Shown here: positions 1 to 9,687 of the stretch, piece by piece
Layout of the letters: each line of letters begins with the position of its first letter
Numbering within the stretch: position 1 is the stretch's first letter
Assembly (NCBI GenBank): GCA_035591015.1
Contig: JAXIUW010215841.1
Location: 1-18,723 of the forward strand
Direction: 5' to 3'
Source of the DNA: Cephalothrix simula
Taxonomy: Eukaryota; Nemertea; Palaeonemertea; Archinemertea; Cephalotrichidae
Length of the DNA: 18,723 nucleotides
Position numbers and translations under genes: made by a program
Notes under the pieces: generated by a model
What the model was told of the DNA's origin: nothing
The model's input: only the letters and a program-made list of their open reading frames with translations
The model's database searches: none

Positions 1-17
1 CACAGTAAACCTGCATT

Positions 18-293
18 GAAACTTTTACTCGGAAACGTATGGAAACCTAATCAAGTTTCGTTAACAAATTGGGTATCCATTCGTATACGTAACAGGAAAC
101 GCATGCAAAAATACGAATCCTTTATGTTTCCGTTAGGTTTATCATGTTTAAATGAAACATAACAGGAAACATGGAAATTTTGAGGTATCCAATTCAGGAA
201 ACTAGTGTGGATTCTCAATGACGAAACCTTAAGTTTCTGCTCAGTTTATATGAGTTTAATTAGGTTTCCACTTGGTTTAAGTCGGTAAGAAAC
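18..293. repeat. Cluster of GAAAC/GTTTC motifs
   Basis: Thirteen copies of GAAAC or its complement fall within about 275 bases (for example 18, 32, 42, 55, 96, 126, 154, 166, 198, 223, 233, 264, 289). Five of the direct copies are GGAAAC, and three of these are preceded by CA (CAGGAAAC). Random DNA would give about one copy or fewer. Spacing is irregular, so this is not a clean tandem array; it may be a degenerate satellite or part of a dispersed repeat cut by the window edge. No coding potential is seen here. Confidence 0.5.
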
Positions 294-566
294 TCGTTAT
301 TTCGTCCTGTGTTACAAGGTGTGAATAGTCATGTTAAAGCATTGTAACAGAAAATATACATAACGACCCATATTTGAAATCACCCAATGTGTAAAGAATA
401 CAAAAAATATTATGGACGTTATCTTTGCACACGTATTCAATACCATATGAATATTAAGCCGATAATGAGAGATGAGACCCCCGTTTTCGTCAAAAAATTG
501 ATGTTGTCAATTATATAACCACTACAAATGTGTGATTTGACTAACATCATTTTGTTATTCATGAGA

Positions 567-668
567 CTACATGACATTTGGACTCGGGCGCTACAAAACA
601 TAGGATTGGGCGCCGCGCGCCTCATCCTATATCATGTTCTGTAGCATCCTCGCCAAAATATCATATAT
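567..668. repeat. Foldback hairpin 1 with GGCGC apex
   Basis: An imperfect inverted repeat. The left arm includes GCTACAAAACAT and AGGAT (590-605) and the right arm ATCCTAT and ATGTTCTGTAGC (625-645). The apex is GGCGC-CGC-GCGCC (609-621). Similarity of the arms appears to extend outward to about 567 and 668 with gaps. It has the form of a small foldback or MITE-like element without coding capacity. Confidence 0.6.
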
Positions 669-717
669 CAGAACACCAGTCCAAACACTATGAACGGTCT
701 CGGTCCAATAAATCATG

Positions 718-824
718 TTATTAACCATTTGCTGTACAATATTAATATTTATTGTACAGTCGCACTCAACAGTAGTGTAATATTTTGTCAAAAACTACAT
801 TTCTCGGGAATAAATGGTTAATAA
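718..824. repeat. Nested inverted repeats between the two GGCGC hairpins
   Basis: The outer arms are TTATTAACCATTT (718-730) and its exact complement AAATGGTTAATAA (812-824). Just inside the left arm sits a second hairpin, CTGTACAAT (732-740) with ATTGTACAG (751-759), around a 10-base AT loop. The block directly abuts hairpin 2, suggesting one composite foldback insertion or insertion of one element beside another. Confidence 0.6.
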
Positions 825-825
825 A

Positions 826-937
826 ACAGTTATTGGACATTTCTTCGTGCAATATGAGCAATTATTTATCCTAGGCGCTGTGCGCCTCGGACAAATAACT
901 GCTTTCATATTGCACTCATAAAGTGTCCAATAACTGT
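826..937. repeat. Foldback hairpin 2, near-perfect 112-bp palindrome
   Basis: The left arm begins ACAGTTATTGGACA (826-839) and the right arm ends TGTCCAATAACTGT (924-937), exact complements. Further matching blocks are TGCAATATGA with TCATATTGCA and an arm segment around CCTAGGCGC with GCGCCTCGG. The apex GGCGC-TGT-GCGCC (874-886) has the same design as hairpin 1. Overall arm identity looks about 80-85%. It could form a cruciform or, if transcribed, a long RNA hairpin. Probably a MITE or foldback transposon; I cannot name the family. Confidence 0.75.
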
Positions 938-943
938 ATAATA

Positions 944-2127
944 TGGGACTTGCCGTTGTACAATAACTATAAATCATATAGGACTGATGTCATTGTCATA
1001 TTTGTAGGATAGGGTATAGCATAGATATCAATAGGAGATTACCTCGTAGAAAGCTGTGTTAGTAAATTCTTTTGCAAGACAGATATTGAAAGATCTATAT
1101 TGATTACTGATTACCATGAAATGTCCAGCGTTCATCCCTTGCCTCTGCTCTTCTTTTGTAGAATAATATACTATCAAGAGAGCCTTAATTATAGAAATGT
1201 CATTGTCTTATTGATAAATCCAACAGCCTGTTGGTCACTCGTACAGGGCTACTTCATGCGTAGGACCGTCTATTTGAGCAGACCCAAGTACATTGGAAGA
1301 GGTCCACTAAGCCATTCTTTTTTTCACTTATCGAATATAGATCAATATAATTTTGCTCTTAAAGGCAACTTTTTACACTGATAATTGAAAAAATAAAAGC
1401 ATAGTTTTGTTAGGAGAAAAATAAACAACAATAAAATGTCTCAGACTTACCATGCTTACCGAGACATATCCGTTGTATCCGTTTGAAACGTATTCACGAT
1501 ATACATGTATGACCACAAATGGCAGCTGGAGTATATAATGACGCTTGGGTGTTGACCCTTTGATAGCCTTATTCAAATAAACAGCTACGATCATCTACTC
1601 TCTCGCTGAGTGGTCAATTTAGGGTAATTTACCTTACGTAAGCAATAAAAACTCACGTGGTATGGGGATTCCCTAGATTCACTTTAACGGACGCCGACGG
1701 AGACGGGCCTATAGGATCCTATTGCAAAGCACATGTATGTGATTGATTGAAAGCAAGGGATGTATTTCAGAATTTAATGCCTTCTGCACTAAAGATCACT
1801 CAACTTGACTAACTACCTATTCAGTTTGTTTTTGACACGGTTATATAATGATTCCATAGCTTATACTACTATTTTGTATCCAATATGTTTGGAAAACCAC
1901 GCACCTCTAATGGTGTCAGAGAACCTGAAATAAGACGTAATCAATCTTTCAAAGGTGCTCGCAACCTTTTGGTTAATTTTTTTCGTGGACATTTATATTC
2001 AGAAAACGTGAGCTATTTCTGAATTGCCCTGAATTGATCGGCAAAAACCTTATATTATCAATTTCCATGATACAAGGACTCTAGAGGAGTACATAGAATG
2101 AAAGAAGAAGAGAAAATCTATTCAGTA
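944..2127. other. Non-coding stretch, no supported gene
   Basis: AT-rich DNA with only short open frames. The longest, 1100-1381 on the plus strand (93 codons), and 1373-1594 on the minus strand show no recognisable domain, signal peptide or conserved motif, and I treat both as chance. A patch at about 1685-1722 is richer in G and C but has no feature I can name. Confidence 0.6.
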
Positions 2128-2145
2128 ATTGATTCGTGAATCAAT
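2128..2145. repeat. Perfect 18-bp palindrome
   Basis: ATTGATTC-GT-GAATCAAT forms an 8-bp stem with a 2-base centre. No flanking element structure was seen. It may be a remnant of a terminal repeat or a chance occurrence. Confidence 0.5.
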
Positions 2146-2495
2146 GCCGATGATTTCCCAGATTAGCTGTGCAAATTTATTGCAACAATGACTTGCTTAG
2201 TATGTATGGTCCGCAATTTGAATAGCGTTTCAATAAAATGATCATAGAGAGCTTCAGAAGCCGCATCATAAGAATTATCATGTTATCGTATTGATTCGGA
2301 CGAACCAACGCCCTATAAAACTGTTTATCTTGTTGATAGTGTTTATACTTGTTGAATAGATGTATTCAATGCATTTTTATATTCCAAAATAATTTATAAT
2401 AGAAGTAAGCACATATTCTGATATACATGTCATCTAAAACTGCCATATGGACTACCTAAAACTATTATCCAACCCCGATATGTGAACAACCTGTG

Positions 2496-2541
2496 CAAAC
2501 TTTTCCAAAGAGTAAAGACAAACTTTTCCCAAGAGTAAAGA
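2496..2541. repeat. Two-copy 23-bp tandem duplication
   Basis: The 23-base unit beginning CAAACTTTTCC occurs at 2496-2518 and again directly adjacent at 2519-2541, with one mismatch (A to C). A short AAAGACAT echo follows. Typical of replication slippage. Confidence 0.85.
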
Positions 2542-2545
2542 CATA

Positions 2546-4038
2546 AAGACATATATACACGGAAATATTTTTTGGGTTATTTGTTATAAATTATTATCGT
2601 TCCAACTATATTAATTATGCCAAAGACTGTTGTCATCATCTGGATACACCTCGGCTACTTTTCATGTGGCGTGCTCCAGCAGGATTTCTATTATTAGATA
2701 TAAGATTCCAGATCTGAGACATCAGGCCAATCACATTAATTCCCACTTACGTGTCGGGCTCTCAGCCTGTCATTAGTAGACTTGATTAAATCCTGTCGAT
2801 TTATAAGCGGAATAGATTCCGTTAAACTATGTATTCCGAGGGGTCTATAGACATACACAGGTAATAAAGGGGGCGAGCAACATTCCGACAGCTCAAATAA
2901 CAGGTAAGCCAACGTAAAAAAATGACAAACTGATATCAAACTTTTTTCCCTTGTCATATGACTATCAACCAGTGGCCGCAGTGCAGCAGTATGCGGCACT
3001 TTTGCATCTGAATTGTGCAAAGTTCTTTTAATTTGACCCTGGTTTTGTGCATTTTTATATAAAAGGGCATTTCCTGTTTTACTGCACAGTGGAATTGTGC
3101 AATTCTATGAGCATCCGCCACTGCTGAGTGAATATCAGCAAAAACACTGTCACATTACTTGATATAGGAAAAGGTATATTTTTCGTCTGTCTTTTTCAGT
3201 TTCACGGATGTTTAAGTCTCGCTATGCTTTCCTACCTTCTCATTGGAAAACAATTCACTCTTCCGATTTTTGATCAATATTAATTCTGAACATTGATGTT
3301 ATCGCCGTTTCTATTTCCTGTCATAACTGTGCCAAATATATAGATTATTCTACAGTTAACAATTATCCAAAGTCATCGATACAGATTCTGATCGAAATCA
3401 TGATTTAATCTGGTTCACCACAAAAAAATCTACGAGCTAGACATCTTATTTAGGATAAGGAATCCTTATATTGCACAGTTTCAACAGATTGGCATCTCAA
3501 GCACAATGCTAATTAAAGTGGAAACTGTTTGATAGGCACTGAGTTAGGTCAAAGATATGTTTTCTGATAACGCTGCTATTGAAAAAGATGAAATTAAAAA
3601 TGTTTAGTATGATCTAGTATCATATTTGGATGATCCAGTAGAAAATTATATCTTTTGCTCTCGAATGATGAATGATAATATGGATTACTAATTATAGCTA
3701 TCATATTGACAAGTATATCATGAGATGTTATATAAATACTTATAGAGCAACAAGAATAACAACACCATTCATCTACAATATAGGTAGAATGGTCCATGAT
3801 AACCTTGTGTTTCGTGACAGAGAACAATAATTCTACAAACAATTGGTGTTCCACTATCAACCAGTATTCTAATCAATAACGTATCGATCACAGACTGTCA
3901 GATCAGGTAAAGTCAATTAAGTTCCGTAAACGTATAGATTGCTGAATACGTTGACAATCTCTAATAATCCACTGATGAATGTAGTAACAGCAACTGACCA
4001 TATGAACCTTTGATTAAAAGATTTACTACATTTAGAAA
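2546..4038. other. Non-coding stretch, no supported gene
   Basis: AT-rich, with an isolated minus-strand open frame at 2736-3020 (94 codons) that I do not recognise. Its lower end lies over a donor-like GTAAGT on the minus strand (near 2745-2750), so a minus-strand non-coding or unknown exon is conceivable but unsupported. TTGTGCA-type words recur at 3014-3105, recalling the ends of the candidate element at 8042-8722. The minus frame at 3594-3860 looks like chance. Confidence 0.5.
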
Positions 4039-4351
4039 ATTGTTAAGGCAAAAATCGCTTTCACAGGTACAGCATTCCGTTGGTATTATCATGCAGTCTA
4101 TTTGAGCAATTTTGTGTTACCCAGAAACATCAATTTTAAATGTGTGCAGTTCATAAAGTTCTTTTCATAACAGCACTGTTGGATGAATTATAAATTGTTA
4201 AGGCAAAAATCACTTTCACAGGTACAGCATTCCGTTGGTATTATCATGCAGTCTTTTTGAGCAATTTTGTGTTACCCAGAAACATCAATTTTAAATTATG
4301 TGTGCAGTTCATAAAGTTCTGTTCACAACAGCACTGTTGGATGAATTATAA
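4039..4351. repeat. Recent tandem duplication, about 155 bp x 2
   Basis: Copy 1 is 4039-4193 and copy 2 is 4194-4351. Both start ATTGTTAAGGCAAAAATC and end GAATTATAA. I count four substitutions and one 3-base insertion (TTA, in copy 2 near 4295), about 97% identity, so the duplication is young compared with the other repeats here. The unit resembles no protein; the open frame inside copy 2 (4257-4469) is incidental. A weak partial echo, CTGTTAAGGCAC, occurs at 4724. Confidence 0.95.
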
Positions 4352-5771
4352 AGGAACAAAATATGATGACTTGAGTGATATTTTTTATAAATTAATTTGT
4401 TTAAAACGTTGTGACTACATTTATCAAAAGCTTTATACTGTAGATTATATATTATTAAGAGTTATCTAATGATTGGGTCTATATTAACAAAATTAGTCGT
4501 TGACATTTGTACATCCTTTTGACGTAAGGCCTTGATCTTGGGCATGGCAATTATTGTACATGATAAACATTCATAACTGAGAGAAGACCTAATTAGGTCT
4601 GTTTCGCTCCCTCTAGAATTCAATTAGCCCAATCATTATTGCTTTCACATCAGCAGTTATGGTTTTCGACCAATTTACTTTGGTGGTTTGTTGATCTTTG
4701 TTATGAGTTATGATAAATGAAACTGTTAAGGCACTTTTTCTTCCTTTAATACAGGAAAATATTATTATAAGCAGAAACTTTCATTGGGTGCTTTTAAATC
4801 AGCCTTGTTAACACAAACTTGTCTGAATCTGTTATGATAGTGTCGCTCCACTGCATTCGACCAGTCAGATTCTTCGATGGGGCAATCTGATTGGCTAAAA
4901 AGCGTGAAATACCATGTAACCGATTTGATAAAAAACTTGAAAACATCTTGACTTTGATTTAATGTAGTAAAAACAAGTAATTTTCTGTTTCATAGTATAG
5001 TAAGGAAACAAAAAGCTAGTTTGATTGTCATTCTTTGTAGTTCACTATGATTTTCTTTTTTAATGCATTTAATTTGAGTAAAAATTTGATTTAATATTGT
5101 TTTCATCAAATTACATCTCTTAGAAGTTAGAGTTTATTAAAGTAAAATATATGTTTCTCGGATTATTTCTAAGAATTCATAATTGTACATTAATTCTTGA
5201 AATCTATAACCTTTGTAGTGAATATTCTGGTTCAATATAGCACTTGTTGACTCGGTCATTAAGTGATGCAATCATCTGACTACTGTAGGTAAGGTTGAGA
5301 GGATCATCGTCTTCGCTGTAGTCCTCTTAGATTGAAGTGCTTCTAACATCAGGCTGAAAGACATATACAATTGGTCTTCTTCCAACCTAAATCAATGGAT
5401 GAAAGCTACAGTCCGCTTGCCTATTCAGCCCTATATTCCAAATACTTCGTCCCATAATTTTTTAAGTGGACATTGAAACCATGATCATGAGACATCAATT
5501 TAAAATATATATTTCTGGCTTTCCAAAAAATATACGATATAAAAATAATTCGCAAAATTTACCTCTCTGTGCACTTCTAACAATTTTCGGCATTCAAAAA
5601 TTTGAATCACTCGAAAATGGTAAATTTTAGTTCTGGGATCAATTTTTATACCAAAACATGTCAACATGAACCAGTGCGTGGGTTATCAATAATCCTCTCT
5701 CAAAACCTGAGGCGCTGAAAATGTCGATTTAGATAGGGCGGAAAAAATTTATAATTACTAGAGACATGTTT
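4352..5771. other. Non-coding stretch, no supported gene
   Basis: AT-rich with no open frame of note. A patch at 5275-5430 is more mixed in base composition. Read on the minus strand it gives a short acidic run (EDYSEDDDP) without splice sites or context that would make it an exon. I see nothing else to annotate. Confidence 0.55.
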
Positions 5772-6268
5772 TCTCGCCTATTCCGGGTCACGGTATCTCT
5801 TGCCTTGTTAAACATCTCAGAGCTTTTCAAGTTAGCTCAATGCATTACCTTGGACACACATTGAATAGTAAAAGGGATTGGGAAGTCAAGATCTGAAAAT
5901 CAAATATATGTGTGTTGAGGAGCAGAAATTTGACCGTTTTGGACATCGGTACTTGGATAGTGATCAAATATCAGTCTGACTCGTACAGATCCCTTACTTC
6001 TATTTTCATGATCCTCTTTGAGTCTTTTAAGACCATAATTTATTACTTAGAACCAAGAAGTCTTAAATTTAGTAAGTTTTAGCAGTTCAGCAAGTTTTTT
6101 TTTGGTGATTCGGAAGCTGGAATTGACGAATTTGACTCGGAAGTGACGAGTAGCAGAAAAAGCTTGACGATAGTCATGATTGAAAAGTCAAAGTGACAAT
6201 AAGTCGCATATGAAAATAAAATAACACAATAAAATAAGTGGGTTAAAACCGTGACCCAGATTAGGAGA
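5772..6268. mobile_element. Candidate MITE with about 22-bp terminal inverted repeats
   Basis: The left arm at 5772-5794 (TCTCGCCTATTCCGGGTCACGG and one more base) is matched by the complement at 6248-6268 (ACCGTGACCCAGATTAGGAGA), about 18 of 23 positions with a 2-base gap. The interior (about 450 bp) has no open frame, as expected of a non-autonomous DNA element. Target-site duplication is not evident. Just outside the right end, GAGCTGACTGTATT (6267-6280) recurs exactly at 8713-8726 at the end of another candidate element. Confidence 0.5.
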
Positions 6269-6280
6269 GCTGACTGTATT

Positions 6281-7695
6281 AAACAGCAGAGAAACTCTAT
6301 CTTAAAGTATAAAATTCAATTCCCTACCACCACCAACTTGGTTTTTTATCAATAATGTAAATTCTTTTTCTATGTCTCGATCTTTGGGTCAGGACGTACA
6401 TGGTTATTTGATCTGTCCATTAGCTAGTAGAAGTGGTACTGAATTTGATTGATTGAAGTGGATACGTGGTGATTGGATGTTGAAATTGATGCAGAAAAAA
6501 ATAAGTGTGATGTTTTCAGAAATGAAAAGTAATTTGAAGATACTCATGGAAATATGTGGGGGTCAGGATATGATCCGTTTGATCTATCTATAAAAGTCTC
6601 AATTTACGATCCCTTTAAGGTTGCGTGTCAGGAAAACCCCTAAATGAACTTAGGGTTGTCCATATATTTGGATGCTATATTTAGTGATGAGAAATAGCGA
6701 GACACAGTGAATGATGAATCTTATCAAACGTGAACTTGATGTTTATGTCTAGTTCTATCAGTTAGCGGTCCACTTGTTGAATCAGTGATATAGAAGTGAC
6801 TTTGTGTTTAGTTGATTGATTGAATCAGAGCTCTCTCTTCTTAACCGCTTGCATGACTGATGCGTCTAGTGAATGACACAGCTCTATTGACAGATAACTG
6901 ATATTCTTGATTCTGATAATGCTTGTCCTGATTGATGCTGACTTTCGAATGTAATCTTCACATATCTGATTGCTATCACTGTCTACGCCATTCAACCACA
7001 TGAAATAATGTAGTGGTCCTTTTATGATGTTTTGTTATGTATCATAAATGTAGTCAAAATTAGATAAAAGGCCTATTCCTAACATTCATAGTCAGCTTCT
7101 TTACTCATCAGGAGTAATTTTAACGGTGCACAGTCTTCTTCCAGGTTTTTATAGGGTGATAATATCTATTTAGAAGAGTGACGTAGAGTATGCTCTTTTA
7201 TAAGAATATTTCATGTTATGTTTGTAACCTATATACATATGTACATACTTTTTTACATAGTGGTATTATTTGAAGATGAATTGGGGTTTCTTAAGAAAAG
7301 ACGCTTTGGGTTTTGTCCCGGATTTATTAAGACATATAAGTATAAATAACGACCAATCCTGAGCTGCTTCATCTGGCTGAAAAAGACATCATCCGCGAAG
7401 GGTAATCCATGATGGATAATCTGTATCTTTATACATTATCTGTATCTTAAGTATCATTGAAGATAAAGCTTGTGTTTGATGATACTATTACAGAGATGGT
7501 TTTGCATATGTATTTGATTATGTGTATATGTATAGCAATGTTCAATATAGATGCTTTATTTGCATTTAATCAATTTTTGACATTAGTGAATTTATTCATT
7601 ACTGCATTGATGATTTTTTTTTCAATGATAACAATTGTGATGATGAACCCTCTTATAATTATTGGACCACCACATCATCTATTAATTTCCGTATG
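6281..7695. other. Non-coding stretch, no supported gene
   Basis: AT-rich, carrying many short TGATTGATTGAA-like words (for example near 6446-6460 and 6811-6825) but no array. A small inverted repeat, ATCCATGATGGAT, lies at about 7406-7418, with a doubled ATCTGTATCTT just after it. The plus frame at 7457-7729 is hydrophobic only because of T-rich codons and has no homology that I recognise. Confidence 0.5.
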
Positions 7696-7736
7696 CTGCT
7701 ATTATAGGACAGAACAACTGCTATTATAGGACAGAA
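7696..7736. repeat. 22-bp spaced direct duplication
   Basis: CTGCTATTATAGGACAGAA occurs at 7696-7714 and again at 7718-7736, a 22-base period with 19 identical bases. A simple slippage duplication in non-coding DNA. Confidence 0.85.
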
Positions 7737-8041
7737 ACACTATGCTATGTAATCCATAATCTAATTATGTTTCTGCCATTGATCTTAATTACAAAATTGC
7801 CGGCGTTGATGATAAAGTATGATCTGGAATGATACATTTTGCCTTCACTTAAAACATGTATAATCCCTGTAGCATTGTGTTTGACAATGTTTACATTTAT
7901 TCATATATACATTCAGTAGGATATAGGATTCTTTGGCTTAAGTACATCTAAAGATCTTTTGCATGAGGCAGTTGTTGCGTGAACATTCGTTATGTCAATC
8001 TCCACATTCAGCTTTTGACACCAGCTACAAGTGTTCTATTT

Positions 8042-8722
8042 CAGTTAACTCCCGCTTTTTTCACATTTTCCGTTCCTCAAAAAAAGGAGTGTGCAAAAAG
8101 TGAGGCTGGGGATTTTTGCATTGAGATTGACGAAATATAAAAATTATATGCATTCCATTTATTTACATAATACCTCATGCGAAATTGATAAAATTTTTAG
8201 AACAAATTTTCTTCAGTTCCTCATTGAAAAGGTCAAGAAAAATAGTAAAAACGCAGTAAGCAATAGTCTATTTTTACTTTTTTGGTCTTAGTTGCATTCC
8301 AATTCATACCAAAATGCGATCACATTACTTATTAAAGTCAAAATCGCTCCTAGTAGCCCCCGGGTAGTAGCCAGTACTTTAAATTCAAACAACTGTTATC
8401 ATTGATACCAATAATATATATAACGTCTTTTGCATTACACAAATACTTTATCATTTCAATAATTACTTGTTTAAAATCACAAAATCAGTCATTTGTTATG
8501 ACTACAAGGTTTATCATTAGTCATAGGCCTGTTAAAACTTAAAGGCAGCTTAAAATACATGTGGATCGTCATGCCAAATGAGCTGTGAACCAGATGTTTC
8601 ACTTTATATACTAGATTAATGATGAGGAAAGTGCAAAAATGAGAATGCACCGTTCCTGAGATTCCCGTGCAAAAAACGGGAATGTGCAAAACGTGGTCAG
8701 TGTTAATAGCGGGAGCTGACTG
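8042..8722. mobile_element. Candidate non-autonomous DNA element with degraded inverted ends
   Basis: The left end at 8042-8074 starts CAGTTAACTCCCGCTTTTTT. Its complement is found at 8675-8722 as AACGGGAATGTGCAAAA, then a roughly 16-base insertion, then AGCGGGAGCTGACTG. Next to the right arm is a hairpin, ATTCCCGT (8661-8668) with ACGGGAAT (8676-8683). GTGCAAAAA words occur at both ends. Open frames inside (8091-8291 plus, 8489-8689 minus) show no transposase motif. A related terminal word is at 6267-6280. Confidence 0.45.
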
Positions 8723-8894
8723 TATTTTAGTTTATTTTTCTTATGAAAACGGAATCTATTATTAGACCTGATTAGATTATGTTCCAGCATGTTGTCATTA
8801 GTTGAATTATGTCTAGTGTTTGTGTCACGCAATACTTCTGTCTTCTTTATGTTTTTGTTGGATTTTTCATTTCGTATGAACAACAGCTCTGGCA

Positions 8895-9241
8895 AATGCT
8901 TCATTTACTTGACATTTATTTATACCAGCTCCAGGCAATCATTAATTCTTTCACAGTTTGAAAGTAAAAGACTAAATCGAGAAAAACTTACATATTACAC
9001 TTTTTATTTTGTAAGATCATGTAAGTACGGAACTGGACTTTACTCTCATAGGTATGAACACTCTATTCTCCCGCACAAACATTGTAAAGCACCCTTCGAG
9101 CAGCACTCGATAAGTGAACTGCACTTTTTTGCTTATGGAAGATATCTCAAATAAATAAAGTTTAAAATGAAATAAAGGTATGAACCGGTATGAACCAGAA
9201 GCACAGTATCTCTGATGAATGCTTCATTTACTTGACATTTA
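8895..9241. repeat. 24-bp exact direct repeat 323 bp apart, with small ATGAACC tandem
   Basis: AATGCTTCATTTACTTGACA followed by TTTA is found identically at 8895-8918 and 9218-9241. Similar flanks (AATACC and TATACC, CAATCATTAAT and TAATCATTAAT) suggest a partly decayed duplication of a longer unit. Between the copies lie two adjacent GGTATGAACC units (about 9178-9197), plus GGTATGAAC near 9051. The 121-codon plus frame at 8789-9154 spans the first copy; I do not recognise it and judge it probably non-coding. Confidence 0.7.
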
Positions 9242-9655
9242 ACAATACCTGTTGTTACCAATTCTCTTGGTGATTATCTCTGGTGTTATACCTTTTAATC
9301 ATTAATGCGATACAAATTCAGCAGATACCTCGAAATTCTTCGTTAAGACTTAGAGGTACCGCGCTGGGGATTTGATAAATTACGATAATAGTCAATTTCA
9401 TATCACTCTATCATTTTTACTCCAAACCTTACTTCACACTGAGCCATTCATCATTTAACTAAAATTAAATATAGATTACAATGACAAGGCTTAAAGGTTT
9501 TTACTATGACTTGGTTAATTTACATAAATTTAGAGTGATGGGGTACAAGAGACGAAAACACGTTTTTAGATCAAGCTGTTCATCAATTTTTCGGAATGCA
9601 ATTTGAAGTTGATAAGTGGGCATCGTGAATAGTAAATTGATAAAACATGAAGTAA
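9242..9655. other. Non-coding DNA directly upstream of the Shal exon
   Basis: AT-rich sequence leading into the acceptor at 9674. A branch-point-like site may lie among several TAAT or TTGAT words near 9610-9645 but cannot be assigned. I see no convincing TATA box or initiator. Read as the 3' end of a 5' UTR intron. Confidence 0.45.
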
Positions 9656-9687
9656 CTTTTTGTTTCTTTTTTAGGTGAGGTGTAAGT
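9656..9687 (+). other. 3' splice acceptor and short 5' UTR ahead of the Shal start codon
   Basis: A run of T and C (9656-9672, one G inside) ends in TTAG with AG at 9673-9674, a strong acceptor shape. Exon sequence would begin at 9675, leaving a 13-base 5' UTR stretch before ATG that carries an in-frame TGA. Oddly, the bases right after the AG read GTGAGG and, seven bases further on, GTAAGT, both donor-like. The acceptor implies an upstream 5' UTR exon that I cannot locate. The alternative is that transcription starts close by and the acceptor is unused. Confidence 0.7.

Noticed and set aside
1100-1381. 93-codon plus-strand open frame
   Set aside because: No motif, no signal peptide and nothing in the context; consistent with chance in AT-rich DNA.
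2736-3020. 94-codon minus-strand open frame with a donor-like site at its end
   Set aside because: No known motif and no matching acceptor or neighbouring exon could be recognised.
5275-5345. Acidic minus-strand peptide EDYSEDDDP as a possible exon
   Set aside because: Very short, no credible flanking splice sites, and other frames are equally open.
8789-9154. 121-codon plus-strand open frame
   Set aside because: Second longest frame in the window, but no recognisable domain, T-rich composition that favours hydrophobic and F codons, and overlap with a duplicated non-coding segment (8895-8918 and 9218-9241).
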